DNA from: JAAZNV01 sp035358315
GTDB taxonomy: Bacteria > Patescibacteriota > WWE3 > UBA101185 > UBA10185
Length of the DNA stretch: 6,065 bases
Assembly (NCBI GenBank): GCA_035358315.1
Contig: DAOPPB010000025.1
Location: 1 to 6,065 of the forward strand
Direction of reading: 5' to 3'
Below are positions 1 to 4,929 of this stretch, piece after piece; position 1 is the first letter of the stretch, and each line of letters begins with the position of its first letter. A program made the position numbers and the translations under genes. The notes beneath the pieces are model-generated. The model was not told the origin of the DNA and searched no databases. It saw only the letters and a program-made list of their open reading frames with translations.

Positions 1-239
1 CCTGCAATGAATTCTACATTTCATATTTTGCTTCCGTTGATCCGTATAGAGAAAAGTTTATAAAAGATTTGGCTGAAATTAATCCGGAATATATCATTTA
101 CTCTTCCAAATCATGGACTCAAAATTTGGACAATATTACAAACGAACAAAGAATGCCTGAAGTTTTAGATTATGTAAATGAGAGATACACGCATTACGAA
201 ACCGTTTCCGATTACTGGGACATTTACAAAAGAAAATAA
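1..239 (+). CDS. C-terminal end of a probable membrane glycosyltransferase (partial)
   Basis: An open frame enters from the left edge (first complete codon at 3) and ends at TAA 237-239, giving 78 residues. No membrane segment is left in the visible part. It holds a phrase of the type 'EINPEYIIYSSKSW' around residues 28-41 and ends with 'YWDIYKRK'. That layout (a statement-like 'P-x-YII' strand, then a helix, then a terminal 'Y-x-IYKR') is what I know from the soluble C-terminal domain of GT-C/ArnT-like (GT39/GT83-type) multi-pass glycosyltransferases, which are abundant in Patescibacteria. The family call is inference from this short tail; the catalytic and membrane parts lie outside the window. 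It could instead be another membrane protein with a similar soluble tail. It ends 37 nt before the next gene, with no clear terminator between. Confidence 0.5.
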   Translation, partial: CNEFYISYFASVDPYREKFIKDLAEINPEYIIYSSKSWTQNLDNITNEQRMPEVLDYVNERYTHYETVSDYWDIYKRK

Positions 240-254
240 AGAAAAATAAAGTCC

Positions 255-264
255 GCACCGGTGC
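255..264. repeat. Perfect 10-bp palindrome abutting the EamA promoter -10 box
   Basis: GCACCGGTGC is a perfect inverted repeat that ends on the base just before the -10 hexamer at 265-270 and contains the TG of its extended -10 element. Its place in the promoter spacer suggests a possible operator. No T-run follows, so it does not look like a terminator for the upstream gene. A chance palindrome of this size cannot be excluded. Confidence 0.4.
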
Positions 265-270
265 TATACT
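262..270 (+). promoter_or_regulatory. Extended -10 promoter (TGC-TATACT) for the EamA gene
   Basis: TATACT at 265-270 matches the -10 consensus at five of six positions and is preceded by TGC, an extended -10 element. No good -35 is present at 16-18 nt. Six bases separate the hexamer from the ATG at 277, so the expected transcription start is the A of the start codon. No Shine-Dalgarno is present. The mRNA is inferred to be leaderless. Confidence 0.6.
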
Positions 271-276
271 AAAATT

Positions 277-708
277 ATGTCAAACAACTGGGTAATGTAC
301 TCCCTAATATCAGCTTTTTTTGCTTCCCTGGTGGCCATATTCGGAAAAATAGGACTGAAAAATGTTGACAGCAACGCGGCTACAACAATCCGAGCTGTAA
401 TAATGGCCTTGTTCCTGATTATACTTTTCCTAGCTCAGAAGAAAATGCCACTGGTAAAACAAACCCTAAGTCAACCAATACCCTTGCTGTTTATTGTTCT
501 CAGCGGAATTGCGGGGGCTTTATCCTGGCTTTTTTACTTTAAAGCATTAAAAACGGGAAATGCCGCTCAGATTGCTTCCCTAGACAAACTAAGTCTCGTT
601 TTTACACTGATATTAGCATCAACTCTTTTGGGAGAAAAACTGACAGTTAAATCCGCTCTCGGTGCGGTAATCGTAGTAATAGGAACTATTTTAATAGCTC
701 TCGGATAG
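277..708 (+). CDS. Half-size EamA-family (drug/metabolite) transporter
   Basis: A 143-residue, very hydrophobic protein with about five predicted membrane helices (roughly residues 3-22, 34-53, 67-89, 93-113 and 120-142). The pattern 'FGKIGLKNVDSN-AT-IRA' after helix 1, and 'LFYFKALKTGNAAQIASLDKLS' followed by 'LGEKLTVKSALGAVIVVIGTILI', is typical of a single EamA repeat. Classical members carry two such repeats in about 300 residues with ten helices; this one has a single repeat, as in the known roughly 140-residue EamA proteins that are thought to work as dimers. Substrate cannot be predicted. The ATG at 277 fits the position of the -10 box and the start of helix 1. The gene converges on the minus-strand gene at 732-1214 with a 23-nt gap. 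Confidence 0.85.
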   Translation: MSNNWVMYSLISAFFASLVAIFGKIGLKNVDSNAATTIRAVIMALFLIILFLAQKKMPLVKQTLSQPIPLLFIVLSGIAGALSWLFYFKALKTGNAAQIASLDKLSLVFTLILASTLLGEKLTVKSALGAVIVVIGTILIALG

Positions 709-731
709 AATTCCGTTATCTTTAGTAATTT

Positions 732-1214
732 TTAATATTCTCTTATAGCTTCAACCTGAAAAACGGAACTCTCCGCGTATCCCGAAGTCTGATATCCGTA
801 AACCTCTACTCTTTTGTCCGCAAAACTATCAAGGTTATAAAGTTCACTGTTCTCGGGAGAAACCAATTGTATTTTATCCGCATAAATCGGAACTCCGGAA
901 GCATTATTTACCACAAGAATAGGTTTTTCAAAATATAACCAATACCAATATTCACCCAATTCTAATTCCGCCGGGACTGACTCCTTTTTTAAATTACCAT
1001 ACAAAAATAACTCATTTCCTTTTCCTACGGATTTAATCGCTATAGTTGGATTTTCTACCTTATCCGAAATAGGACACGAGTTACATCCCGAAACTTTGGT
1101 GTAGGAACACTTTCTGTACCCAACCTCCATAACTTTCAAAAGCGAGAAACCAAGACAGAGAAAACAAATAGAAAGAAGAACTATTATTAGGAAGGCAGTA
1201 TTATCTTTTTTCAT
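732..1214 (-). CDS. Hypothetical one-TM protein with a Cys cluster and a beta-rich external domain
   Basis: I do not recognise this 160-residue protein. It begins with a short basic N-terminus and a hydrophobic segment (about residues 7-28), which could be a signal anchor. Immediately after comes a cysteine cluster, C36, C44 and C47 (C-x7-C-x2-C), followed by a beta-rich stretch whose last part, 'VEVYGYQTSGYAESSVFQVEAI', has the strand pattern of an OB-like fold (inference). The soluble part is expected outside the membrane, where the cysteines could form disulfides or bind a metal. C17 and C20 sit inside the hydrophobic segment; there is no clear lipobox. The ATG at 1214 is fixed by the extended -10 box at 1221-1229. 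Coding quality is good and the gene fills the space convergent with the EamA gene, so it is likely real. Confidence 0.75.
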   Translation of the reverse strand: MKKDNTAFLIIVLLSICFLCLGFSLLKVMEVGYRKCSYTKVSGCNSCPISDKVENPTIAIKSVGKGNELFLYGNLKKESVPAELELGEYWYWLYFEKPILVVNNASGVPIYADKIQLVSPENSELYNLDSFADKRVEVYGYQTSGYAESSVFQVEAIREY

Positions 1215-1220
1215 GCTTTA

Positions 1221-1229
1221 ATGTTATCA
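1221..1229 (-). promoter_or_regulatory. Extended -10 promoter (TGA-TAACAT) for the Cys-cluster gene
   Basis: On the minus strand TGATAACAT is an extended -10 element whose hexamer ends 6 nt before the ATG at 1214. The expected transcription start coincides with the start codon, and no Shine-Dalgarno exists, so a leaderless mRNA is inferred. Confidence 0.55.
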
Positions 1230-1233
1230 CTAA

Positions 1234-1252
1234 ATTAAACCCGATTAAACCC
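1234..1252. repeat. Tandem direct repeat ATTAAACCC x2 over the -35 region
   Basis: ATTAAACCC occurs at 1234-1242 and again at 1244-1252, a 10-nt period equal to about one helical turn. Read from the minus strand (GGGTTTAAT twice), it covers about -20 to -38 of the predicted start for the 732-1214 gene. This placement suits a regulator that replaces or blocks -35 contacts. It is a candidate site only; a slippage duplication is also possible. Confidence 0.4.
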
Positions 1253-1358
1253 AGAAAGCAAAATTTAAATGCTTATACAAAAAATAAAATTGGAGTACAA
1301 TCAGTTATAGAAAATAAAGGTTCAGAACCGGAATTTTTTTAAACGTATTTAATTATCG

Positions 1359-1367
1359 TGTTATTAT
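1359..1367 (+). promoter_or_regulatory. Extended -10 promoter (TGT-TATTAT) for the SurA-N-like gene
   Basis: TATTAT at 1362-1367, preceded by TGT, ends 6 nt before the ATG at 1374. A weak -35-like TTAAAC lies at 1339-1344 with a 17-nt spacer. No Shine-Dalgarno is seen. The transcript is inferred to start on the ATG and to continue through the isomerase gene 20 nt after the stop. Confidence 0.55.
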
Positions 1368-1373
1368 TTACCA

Positions 1374-2063
1374 ATGGAAAAAACAAAAGAAAAAAATAAT
1401 AAATTGGAGGAGAGAGATACCGAAGAACTGTCCGAAAAAGTTGAAAAAACAGAAAGGAACGAAAAAGGGAACTGGTTTAAAAAGAACAAGACTCTTGCAA
1501 TCGGAATAATAGTGGTGATGGTAGCTTTTTTGGCGGGATTTTATGTAAAAAATTATTTAATATCCGCAACGGTGAACGGAAAACCGATATGGAAAAGCAC
1601 ATTAGTAAAGGAAATGGAAACTTACTACGGATCAAGTGTGCTTAATTCAATTATTGAAGGAGAGCTTATTGAACAGGAAGCTAAAGATAAAGGTATAAAA
1701 GTGACAGATGCGGAAGTTGACGAGCAAGTCAAAAAAATTGAAGACAGCATGAAAGCTCAGGGACAGGATCTTCAGCAGGCTTTAAAAGAAAGCGGGATGA
1801 CAATAGAAGATTTGAAAAAGAATTACAGGATGAACATTACCATTGAGAAACTGCTTTCGGATAAAATAGCGGTTACTGATGAGGAAGTGCAAAAATATAT
1901 TGAAGACAACAAAGACTCTTTTCCGGAAGGAACCGACATGGAACAGGTTAAGTCGCTTGTTCAGGAAAGCTTAAAACAGCAAAAAATGAGCACACAATAT
2001 CAAGCTCTCATTGACGAACTAAAGAAAAAGGCCGACATTAAAATAATATTAAATAATAAATAA
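1374..2063 (+). CDS. Membrane-anchored SurA N-terminal-domain chaperone-like protein
   Basis: A 229-residue protein with a charged, Lys/Glu-rich cytoplasmic tail (residues 1-39), one membrane segment (about 40-58) and an extracytoplasmic helical domain starting 'ATVNGKPIWKSTLVKEME'. This Val-Asn-Gly start followed by helices, with 'IIEGELIEQEAKDKGIKVTDAEVDEQV' and later 'LSDKIAVTDEEVQKYIEDNKDSFP', is the standard SurA_N/PrsA chaperone core. In SurA, PpiD and PrsA a parvulin PPIase domain follows the 'V-T-DEEVQKYYE' phrase; here that phrase is followed directly by a final helix and the end of the protein, so the isomerase domain is absent. A holdase role for exported proteins is inferred. The start fits the -10 box at 1362-1367. 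The isomerase gene starts 20 nt downstream and is probably co-transcribed. Confidence 0.8.
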   Translation: MEKTKEKNNKLEERDTEELSEKVEKTERNEKGNWFKKNKTLAIGIIVVMVAFLAGFYVKNYLISATVNGKPIWKSTLVKEMETYYGSSVLNSIIEGELIEQEAKDKGIKVTDAEVDEQVKKIEDSMKAQGQDLQQALKESGMTIEDLKKNYRMNITIEKLLSDKIAVTDEEVQKYIEDNKDSFPEGTDMEQVKSLVQESLKQQKMSTQYQALIDELKKKADIKIILNNK

Positions 2064-2083
2064 ACGGGCATATCTATAAATAT

Positions 2084-2671
2084 ATGCAACTTAAGTCAAC
2101 AAGAACTCTCGGAGAAATGATTCCTGTGCTTGCAGATAAAAATATCAGCAAGGACAAGGATAAAAATGATTCCGTTTACTGGGTTTTTTCCGATGTGTCA
2201 AAAACGTGGGAAAATTTGACTCTGATTTCGCCCGGGGATTACAACGGAGAATTTCCAAAAACTTTCGGACATTATCACTCCTCTTCCGCAGTAGAAAAGT
2301 ACAAGCTAATAAGCGGAAAAGGAATTCTTCTGATGCAAAAAAGAAAGTTCGCTGACGATGATTGGGCGTCCGACAGATTGGAAAAAATTTATTTTGTAGA
2401 GTTTTTTCCCGGCGACGAAATAGAAATAACCCAGGAATGGGGGCATTCCTGGACCAACATTGGAAATGAGCCTCTGATAACAATGGATAACTGGAGAGAA
2501 GGTCATCTCCCGGAAGATTACAAACCGATTGAAGAAATGGGAGGAATGGGTTACTTTTTTGTAAAAAAAGACGGGGGGGCACAGTTTATACCCAATTCAA
2601 AGTACAAGGAACTTCCTAAACCGGAGTGGGTAACAGTAAAAGAATTTGATGAAATGGAAAGTTCTGAATAG
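2084..2671 (+). CDS. Cupin-type (archaeal-type) glucose-6-phosphate isomerase
   Basis: A 195-residue protein that looks like the metal-dependent cupin phosphoglucose isomerases first described from Pyrococcus/Thermococcus (GPI family, PF06560), which interconvert glucose 6-phosphate and fructose 6-phosphate in the cytoplasm. It has the cupin motif 1 'GHYHSSSAVEKY' (H63, H65, probable ligand E71) and, after the 'FFPGDEIEIT' strand, motif 2 'GHSWTNIGNEPLITM' (H121). The tail 'EGHLPEDYKPIEEMGGMGYFFVKKDG' also matches the family layout. The His-to-Glu spacing in motif 1 is one residue shorter than I recall for PfPGI. No Shine-Dalgarno is visible before ATG 2084; TATAAA at 2075-2080 is too close for a clean leaderless start, so expression from the upstream gene's promoter is more likely. 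A generic sugar cupin is the main alternative. Confidence 0.8.
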   Translation: MQLKSTRTLGEMIPVLADKNISKDKDKNDSVYWVFSDVSKTWENLTLISPGDYNGEFPKTFGHYHSSSAVEKYKLISGKGILLMQKRKFADDDWASDRLEKIYFVEFFPGDEIEITQEWGHSWTNIGNEPLITMDNWREGHLPEDYKPIEEMGGMGYFFVKKDGGAQFIPNSKYKELPKPEWVTVKEFDEMESSE

Positions 2672-2715
2672 AAAATTACTAAATTGTAAGAACATAAAAA
2701 TCCGAAGTATAGAAG

Positions 2716-2721
2716 TATAAT
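2716..2721 (+). promoter_or_regulatory. Consensus -10 box (TATAAT) for uppS
   Basis: A perfect TATAAT ends 7 nt before the uppS ATG at 2729, placing the transcription start at about 2728-2729. No -35 of note lies at 16-18 nt (CATAAA at 2693-2698) and there is no Shine-Dalgarno, so uppS is inferred to have its own leaderless promoter in the 57-nt gap after the isomerase gene. Confidence 0.65.
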
Positions 2722-2728
2722 AGAAAAT

Positions 2729-3430
2729 ATGAAAAAACAAGAACCTCAAACAGAAAATCTCCCAAAGCACGTAGCGATAATTATGGACGGAAACAGAAGA
2801 TGGGCAAGACAAAGAGGTCTTCCCCCTTTTCAGGGGCACGCACAGGGAGCAATAACTTTTGAAAAGCTTGTGGGAAAGGCGAGAAAAATGGGAATAAAAT
2901 GCCTTTCAACATGGGCATTTTCAACGGAAAATTGGAAAAGATCAAAAGAGGAAGTTGACAAACTATTTTCCATTATAGAAGGCATGGCAAAAAAATACAT
3001 TGATAGGTGCGGGGAAGAAAACATAAGATTTGTCCATATCGGAAGAAAAGACAGAATTCCGGAAACATTAAGAAATATGATAATTAAGGCGGAGGAAGAA
3101 ACAAAGAAATTCACCGATTTTTATGTAGTACTGGCTATAGACTACGGAGGACATGATGAGCTTCTGAGAGCCATGAAGAAAATGAAAGAAGATAAACTGG
3201 AAATAACCGCCGAAAACGTTGAGAAAAATCTGGATACTGCGGGACTTCCGCAAATAGATTACATAATAAGAACGGGCGGAGAAAAAAGGCTGAGCGGATT
3301 TATGTCATGGCAATGCGCTTACGCCGAGCTTTATTTCACGGACATTTACTTTCCGGCGTTTACACCAAAAAAGTTTGAGGAAGCAATAAAAGAATTCACC
3401 AAGAGACAAAGAAGATTCGGCGGAGATTAG
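2729..3430 (+). CDS. uppS: Undecaprenyl diphosphate synthase (cis-prenyltransferase)
   Basis: A 233-residue cytosolic enzyme, normal length for the family. It condenses isopentenyl diphosphate onto farnesyl diphosphate in the cis configuration to make the C55 lipid carrier for peptidoglycan and surface glycan synthesis. The family signatures are all present: 'HVAIIMDGNRRWA' with catalytic D20, H37 in 'QGHAQG', 'FSTENWKR' (E67, N68, W69), and near the end 'RTGGEKRLSGFMSWQCAYAE' with R181, R187 and E200. These last three have the same spacing as R194, R200 and E213 of the E. coli enzyme, which hold the diphosphate and Mg2+. 'DGNRRWA' rather than 'DGNGRWA' is seen in many divergent members. The product chain length cannot be read from sequence alone. 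The stop codon overlaps the convergent 27-residue peptide gene by three bases (3427-3429). Confidence 0.96.
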   Translation: MKKQEPQTENLPKHVAIIMDGNRRWARQRGLPPFQGHAQGAITFEKLVGKARKMGIKCLSTWAFSTENWKRSKEEVDKLFSIIEGMAKKYIDRCGEENIRFVHIGRKDRIPETLRNMIIKAEEETKKFTDFYVVLAIDYGGHDELLRAMKKMKEDKLEITAENVEKNLDTAGLPQIDYIIRTGGEKRLSGFMSWQCAYAELYFTDIYFPAFTPKKFEEAIKEFTKRQRRFGGD

Positions 3431-3510
3431 CTTACTCTGTGCATCTTTTTCTTTGTTCTTTTAACCTTCAGATTCATTTGTTTTAGATTTCTCTTTTTTC
3501 TTCTAGGCAT
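3427..3510 (-). CDS. Very small, highly basic peptide (27 aa), possible ribosome- or nucleic-acid-binding protein
   Basis: An ATG at 3510 (minus) opens a 27-codon frame ending in TAA at 3427-3429, inside the last codons of uppS. The peptide begins MPRRKKRNLK and ends KKKMHRVS; 13 of 27 residues are Lys or Arg, with one His and no acidic residue. That composition and length resemble the tiny ribosomal proteins (bTHX, the mycobacterial bS22/bL37 type, or AURKAIP1/COX24-like peptides), although I cannot match it to any one of them. Support for it being real: it fills the otherwise empty space after uppS, has a promoter-like TTGAAT-N16-CACAAT just upstream, and its codon choice (AGA, AAA, AAG) agrees with the neighbours. 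A chance frame in an AT-rich gap is the alternative. Confidence 0.55.
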   Translation of the reverse strand: MPRRKKRNLKQMNLKVKRTKKKMHRVS

Positions 3511-3519
3511 AATGTAACT

Positions 3520-3547
3520 ATTGTGCCACAGCGGCAGAATAATTCAA
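3520..3547 (-). promoter_or_regulatory. Candidate promoter for the 27-aa peptide
   Basis: On the minus strand TTGAAT (3542-3547) is followed after 16 nt by CACAAT (3520-3525), with a TGG extended -10 element at 3526-3528. The hexamer ends 9 nt before the ATG at 3510, so a leader of about 3 nt is expected. It lies back-to-back with, and partly under, the promoter of the methyltransferase gene. Confidence 0.4.
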
Positions 3548-3557
3548 GACATTTTCA

Positions 3558-3566
3558 TGTTATCAT
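3558..3566 (+). promoter_or_regulatory. Extended -10 promoter (TGT-TATCAT) for the methyltransferase
   Basis: TATCAT at 3561-3566 with a preceding TGT ends 7 nt before ATG 3574. This favours 3574 as the true start over the GTG at 3523, since an mRNA starting near 3573 could not include that upstream codon. No Shine-Dalgarno is present. Confidence 0.55.
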
Positions 3567-3573
3567 TGCGCCA

Positions 3574-4215
3574 ATGAAAGTAATAATCGGAAATAAAAAA
3601 GCTGAACTAAGCAGAACGGATATTGAAAATCTGGCAAAAAATTTTGATAAAACTATTTTGGACATAGGAACGGGGGATGGGAGATTTGTTTTTGAAAAAG
3701 CAATTAAAAATCCGAAAAATCTTTACATAGGAATTGACCCGGCGGAAAAACAGCTGAAAATTTATTCTAAAAAAGCAAACAGAAAAAAGTTACAGAACAC
3801 GGTTTTTGCTGTTGGATCCGTAGAAAATCTCCCACCCGAGCTTTTTTCTTTAATTGATGAATTGTACATAAACCTGCCGTGGGGAACTCTTTTGGAAAAA
3901 ATGGTAAAAATGAATGAGCTTACGGCCGGAAATTTAAGTTCAATTACAAAAAAAGACGGAAAAATGGAGATAGTATTCGGATATGTTCCCGAATTTGAGC
4001 CCTCGGAAACGGAGAGATTGAACCTTCCGGATATCACGGAAAAAGAAAATCTAGAGAAAATCTTAAACTCCTTCAGCAGATATTTTGAAATTACCGAATT
4101 GAGAGAATTGGACAAAAAAGAGCTTGGAGATCTGGAAACAACCTGGGCAAAAAAACTTAAGTTCGGAAAAGACAGAAAAATACATAAAATAACATTCAAT
4201 AAAAAGGGAGATTAA
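3574..4215 (+). CDS. NpmA/KamB-like 16S rRNA (adenine-1408-N1) methyltransferase
   Basis: A 213-residue Rossmann-fold SAM methyltransferase. Known NpmA/KamB enzymes methylate N1 of A1408 in the 30S decoding site and give aminoglycoside resistance. Recalled NpmA aligns nearly end to end: the opening (I-x-G-x-K-x-x-L-S), SAM motif 'LDIGTGDGR' (D30), 'YIGIDP' (D55), 'VFAVGSVENLP', then 'LPWGTLLE' (P102, W103) and 'TWAKKLKFG' (W191) with R201. D30 and D55 have the same numbers as in NpmA; W103, W191 and R201 correspond to NpmA W107, W197 and R207, the two Trp residues that stack on the flipped adenine and an Arg needed for activity. This points well beyond a generic methyltransferase. The start at 3574 is preferred to the in-frame GTG at 3523 because homology starts there and the -10 box is 7 nt upstream. 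There is no sign of a resistance cassette or mobile element. Target base and resistance are inferred. Confidence 0.82.
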   Translation: MKVIIGNKKAELSRTDIENLAKNFDKTILDIGTGDGRFVFEKAIKNPKNLYIGIDPAEKQLKIYSKKANRKKLQNTVFAVGSVENLPPELFSLIDELYINLPWGTLLEKMVKMNELTAGNLSSITKKDGKMEIVFGYVPEFEPSETERLNLPDITEKENLEKILNSFSRYFEITELRELDKKELGDLETTWAKKLKFGKDRKIHKITFNKKGD

Positions 4216-4219
4216 TATT

Positions 4220-4474
4220 CTACTTTTTCAAAAAATACATCAATAAAACGCCGGCAACACATATTATAAATGTGATAAGAAGCGGCTTCTTCCACTCTAT
4301 AGTAACGGGCGCCACGGGCTGAACATTTTCTCCCGTTTCTTCTTTCTTCTGTTCATGTACCGGTTCCTGTTTTTGGCTTTCCGGAACCATACCAATCACA
4401 TTGTCTTTATTTTCAGTCGGAGCCGTTTCTGCACTTTCCAGTGTTGAGTTTTCACTTTTATTCTCTTCGTTCAT
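4220..4474 (-). CDS. Small tail-anchored membrane protein, function unknown
   Basis: An 84-residue protein beginning MNEENKSENS. Residues 1-55 are polar, rich in Glu, Asn, Lys, Ser and Pro, and likely disordered; residues about 63-81 form one membrane segment ('PLLITFIICVAGVLLMYFL') ending in Lys-Lys. The topology is therefore a cytoplasmic tail with a C-terminal anchor, or the reverse if exported. An in-frame ATG at 4492 would add six residues, but the extended -10 box at 4483-4491 lies over it, so 4474 is the better start. The gene is convergent with the methyltransferase (4-nt gap between stop codons) and divergent from the 4556 gene. I do not recognise a family. Confidence 0.65.
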   Translation of the reverse strand: MNEENKSENSTLESAETAPTENKDNVIGMVPESQKQEPVHEQKKEETGENVQPVAPVTIEWKKPLLITFIICVAGVLLMYFLKK

Positions 4475-4482
4475 ACTTTTTA

Positions 4483-4491
4483 ATATTACCA
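4483..4491 (-). promoter_or_regulatory. Extended -10 promoter (TGG-TAATAT) for the tail-anchored protein
   Basis: On the minus strand TAATAT with a preceding TGG ends 8 nt before the ATG at 4474, with a weak -35-like TTAAAC at 4506-4511 after 17 nt. The transcript would begin at about 4475-4476, nearly leaderless, and would exclude the upstream ATG at 4492. Confidence 0.5.
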
Positions 4492-4494
4492 TTT

Positions 4495-4523
4495 TTGAAA
4501 ATTAAGTTTAAATGCGGTATTAT
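4495..4523 (+). promoter_or_regulatory. -35/-10 promoter of the 105-aa gene
   Basis: TTGAAA (4495-4500), 17-nt spacer, TATTAT (4518-4523). This is the best two-element promoter in the window. The transcription start is expected near 4530, leaving a leader of about 26 nt that contains the Shine-Dalgarno. It overlaps the divergent promoter of the 4474 gene. Confidence 0.7.
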
Positions 4524-4542
4524 GCTGGAAAAATAAGTAGAA

Positions 4543-4550
4543 AAGGAGAG
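4543..4550 (+). promoter_or_regulatory. Shine-Dalgarno AAGGAGAG
   Basis: A strong anti-16S complement placed 5 nt before ATG 4556. It is the only convincing Shine-Dalgarno at a gene start in this window, which sets this gene apart from its leaderless neighbours. Confidence 0.85.
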
Positions 4551-4555
4551 AAAAA

Positions 4556-4873
4556 ATGTTAAGAAAATACGTAATTTCGGTTCCGACTCAGCATGTAGAT
4601 GAGGTGGAAAGATTTCTGTTTGAAAATAATCTTATAACGGGAATTACAGTTGATCCCGTGTGGGACCCCTCATCAGGAATTACCACCATAACGGTAATGG
4701 TGAGAAACAAAAAAAATTTCCTAAGATGGGCTAATCCAAGAAAAAAGTTTACGGAAGCTGCCGATCCGAGTAGATTTTTGATTGGGGAACCGCAGGAAAT
4801 ACCAACAAGTCCTGTCAAAAAATTAAAAGACAGGAAGGATATCAATAAGTTAAAGGGGAAATTGAAAAAGTAG
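4556..4873 (+). CDS. Conserved-looking small basic protein, function unknown
   Basis: A 105-residue soluble protein I cannot assign. Residues 1-56 read as strand-helix-strand-strand ('KYVISVP', 'HVDEVERFLFENN', 'ITGITVDPVW', 'GITTITVMVRN'), suggesting a small alpha/beta, ferredoxin- or ACT-like fold (inference). The second half has 'NPRKKFTEAADPSRFLIGEP' and a Lys-rich, probably flexible tail ending LKGKLKK. The basic tail could bind nucleic acid or the ribosome. It is a self-contained unit: canonical promoter, strong Shine-Dalgarno, single cistron, and an intrinsic terminator about 60 nt after the stop, which together predict high expression. No Cys, signal peptide or membrane segment is seen. 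Confidence 0.8.
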   Translation: MLRKYVISVPTQHVDEVERFLFENNLITGITVDPVWDPSSGITTITVMVRNKKNFLRWANPRKKFTEAADPSRFLIGEPQEIPTSPVKKLKDRKDINKLKGKLKK

Positions 4874-4929
4874 AATCACGGGAAAATTTAATTCAAAAAG
4901 CAGAAATTCTAGTGTTAAAACGGAACCAG

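Noticed and set aside
1296..1340. Possible small RNA: TACAAT at 1296-1301, then a GGTT/AACC mini-hairpin (1319-1329) and seven T (1334-1340)
   Set aside because: The stem is only four base pairs, the -35 is poor and the RNA would be about 30 nt; too weak to call either promoter or terminator.
2075..2080. TATAAA as a leaderless promoter for the isomerase gene
   Set aside because: Only 3 nt separate it from the ATG, so transcription would start inside the coding sequence; co-transcription with the gene ending at 2063 fits better.
2145..2582. 145-residue minus-strand frame inside the isomerase gene
   Set aside because: Shadow of a clear cupin gene; its sequence has no domain-like order and no promoter or ribosome site.
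3523..3573. N-terminal extension of the methyltransferase from GTG 3523
   Set aside because: The 17 extra residues show no resemblance to NpmA, whose homology starts at 3574, and the extended -10 box at 3558-3566 lies inside them.
3762..4199. 145-residue minus-strand frame inside the methyltransferase gene
   Set aside because: Antisense shadow, Ser/Phe-rich as expected from complementing an AT-rich Lys/Glu gene.
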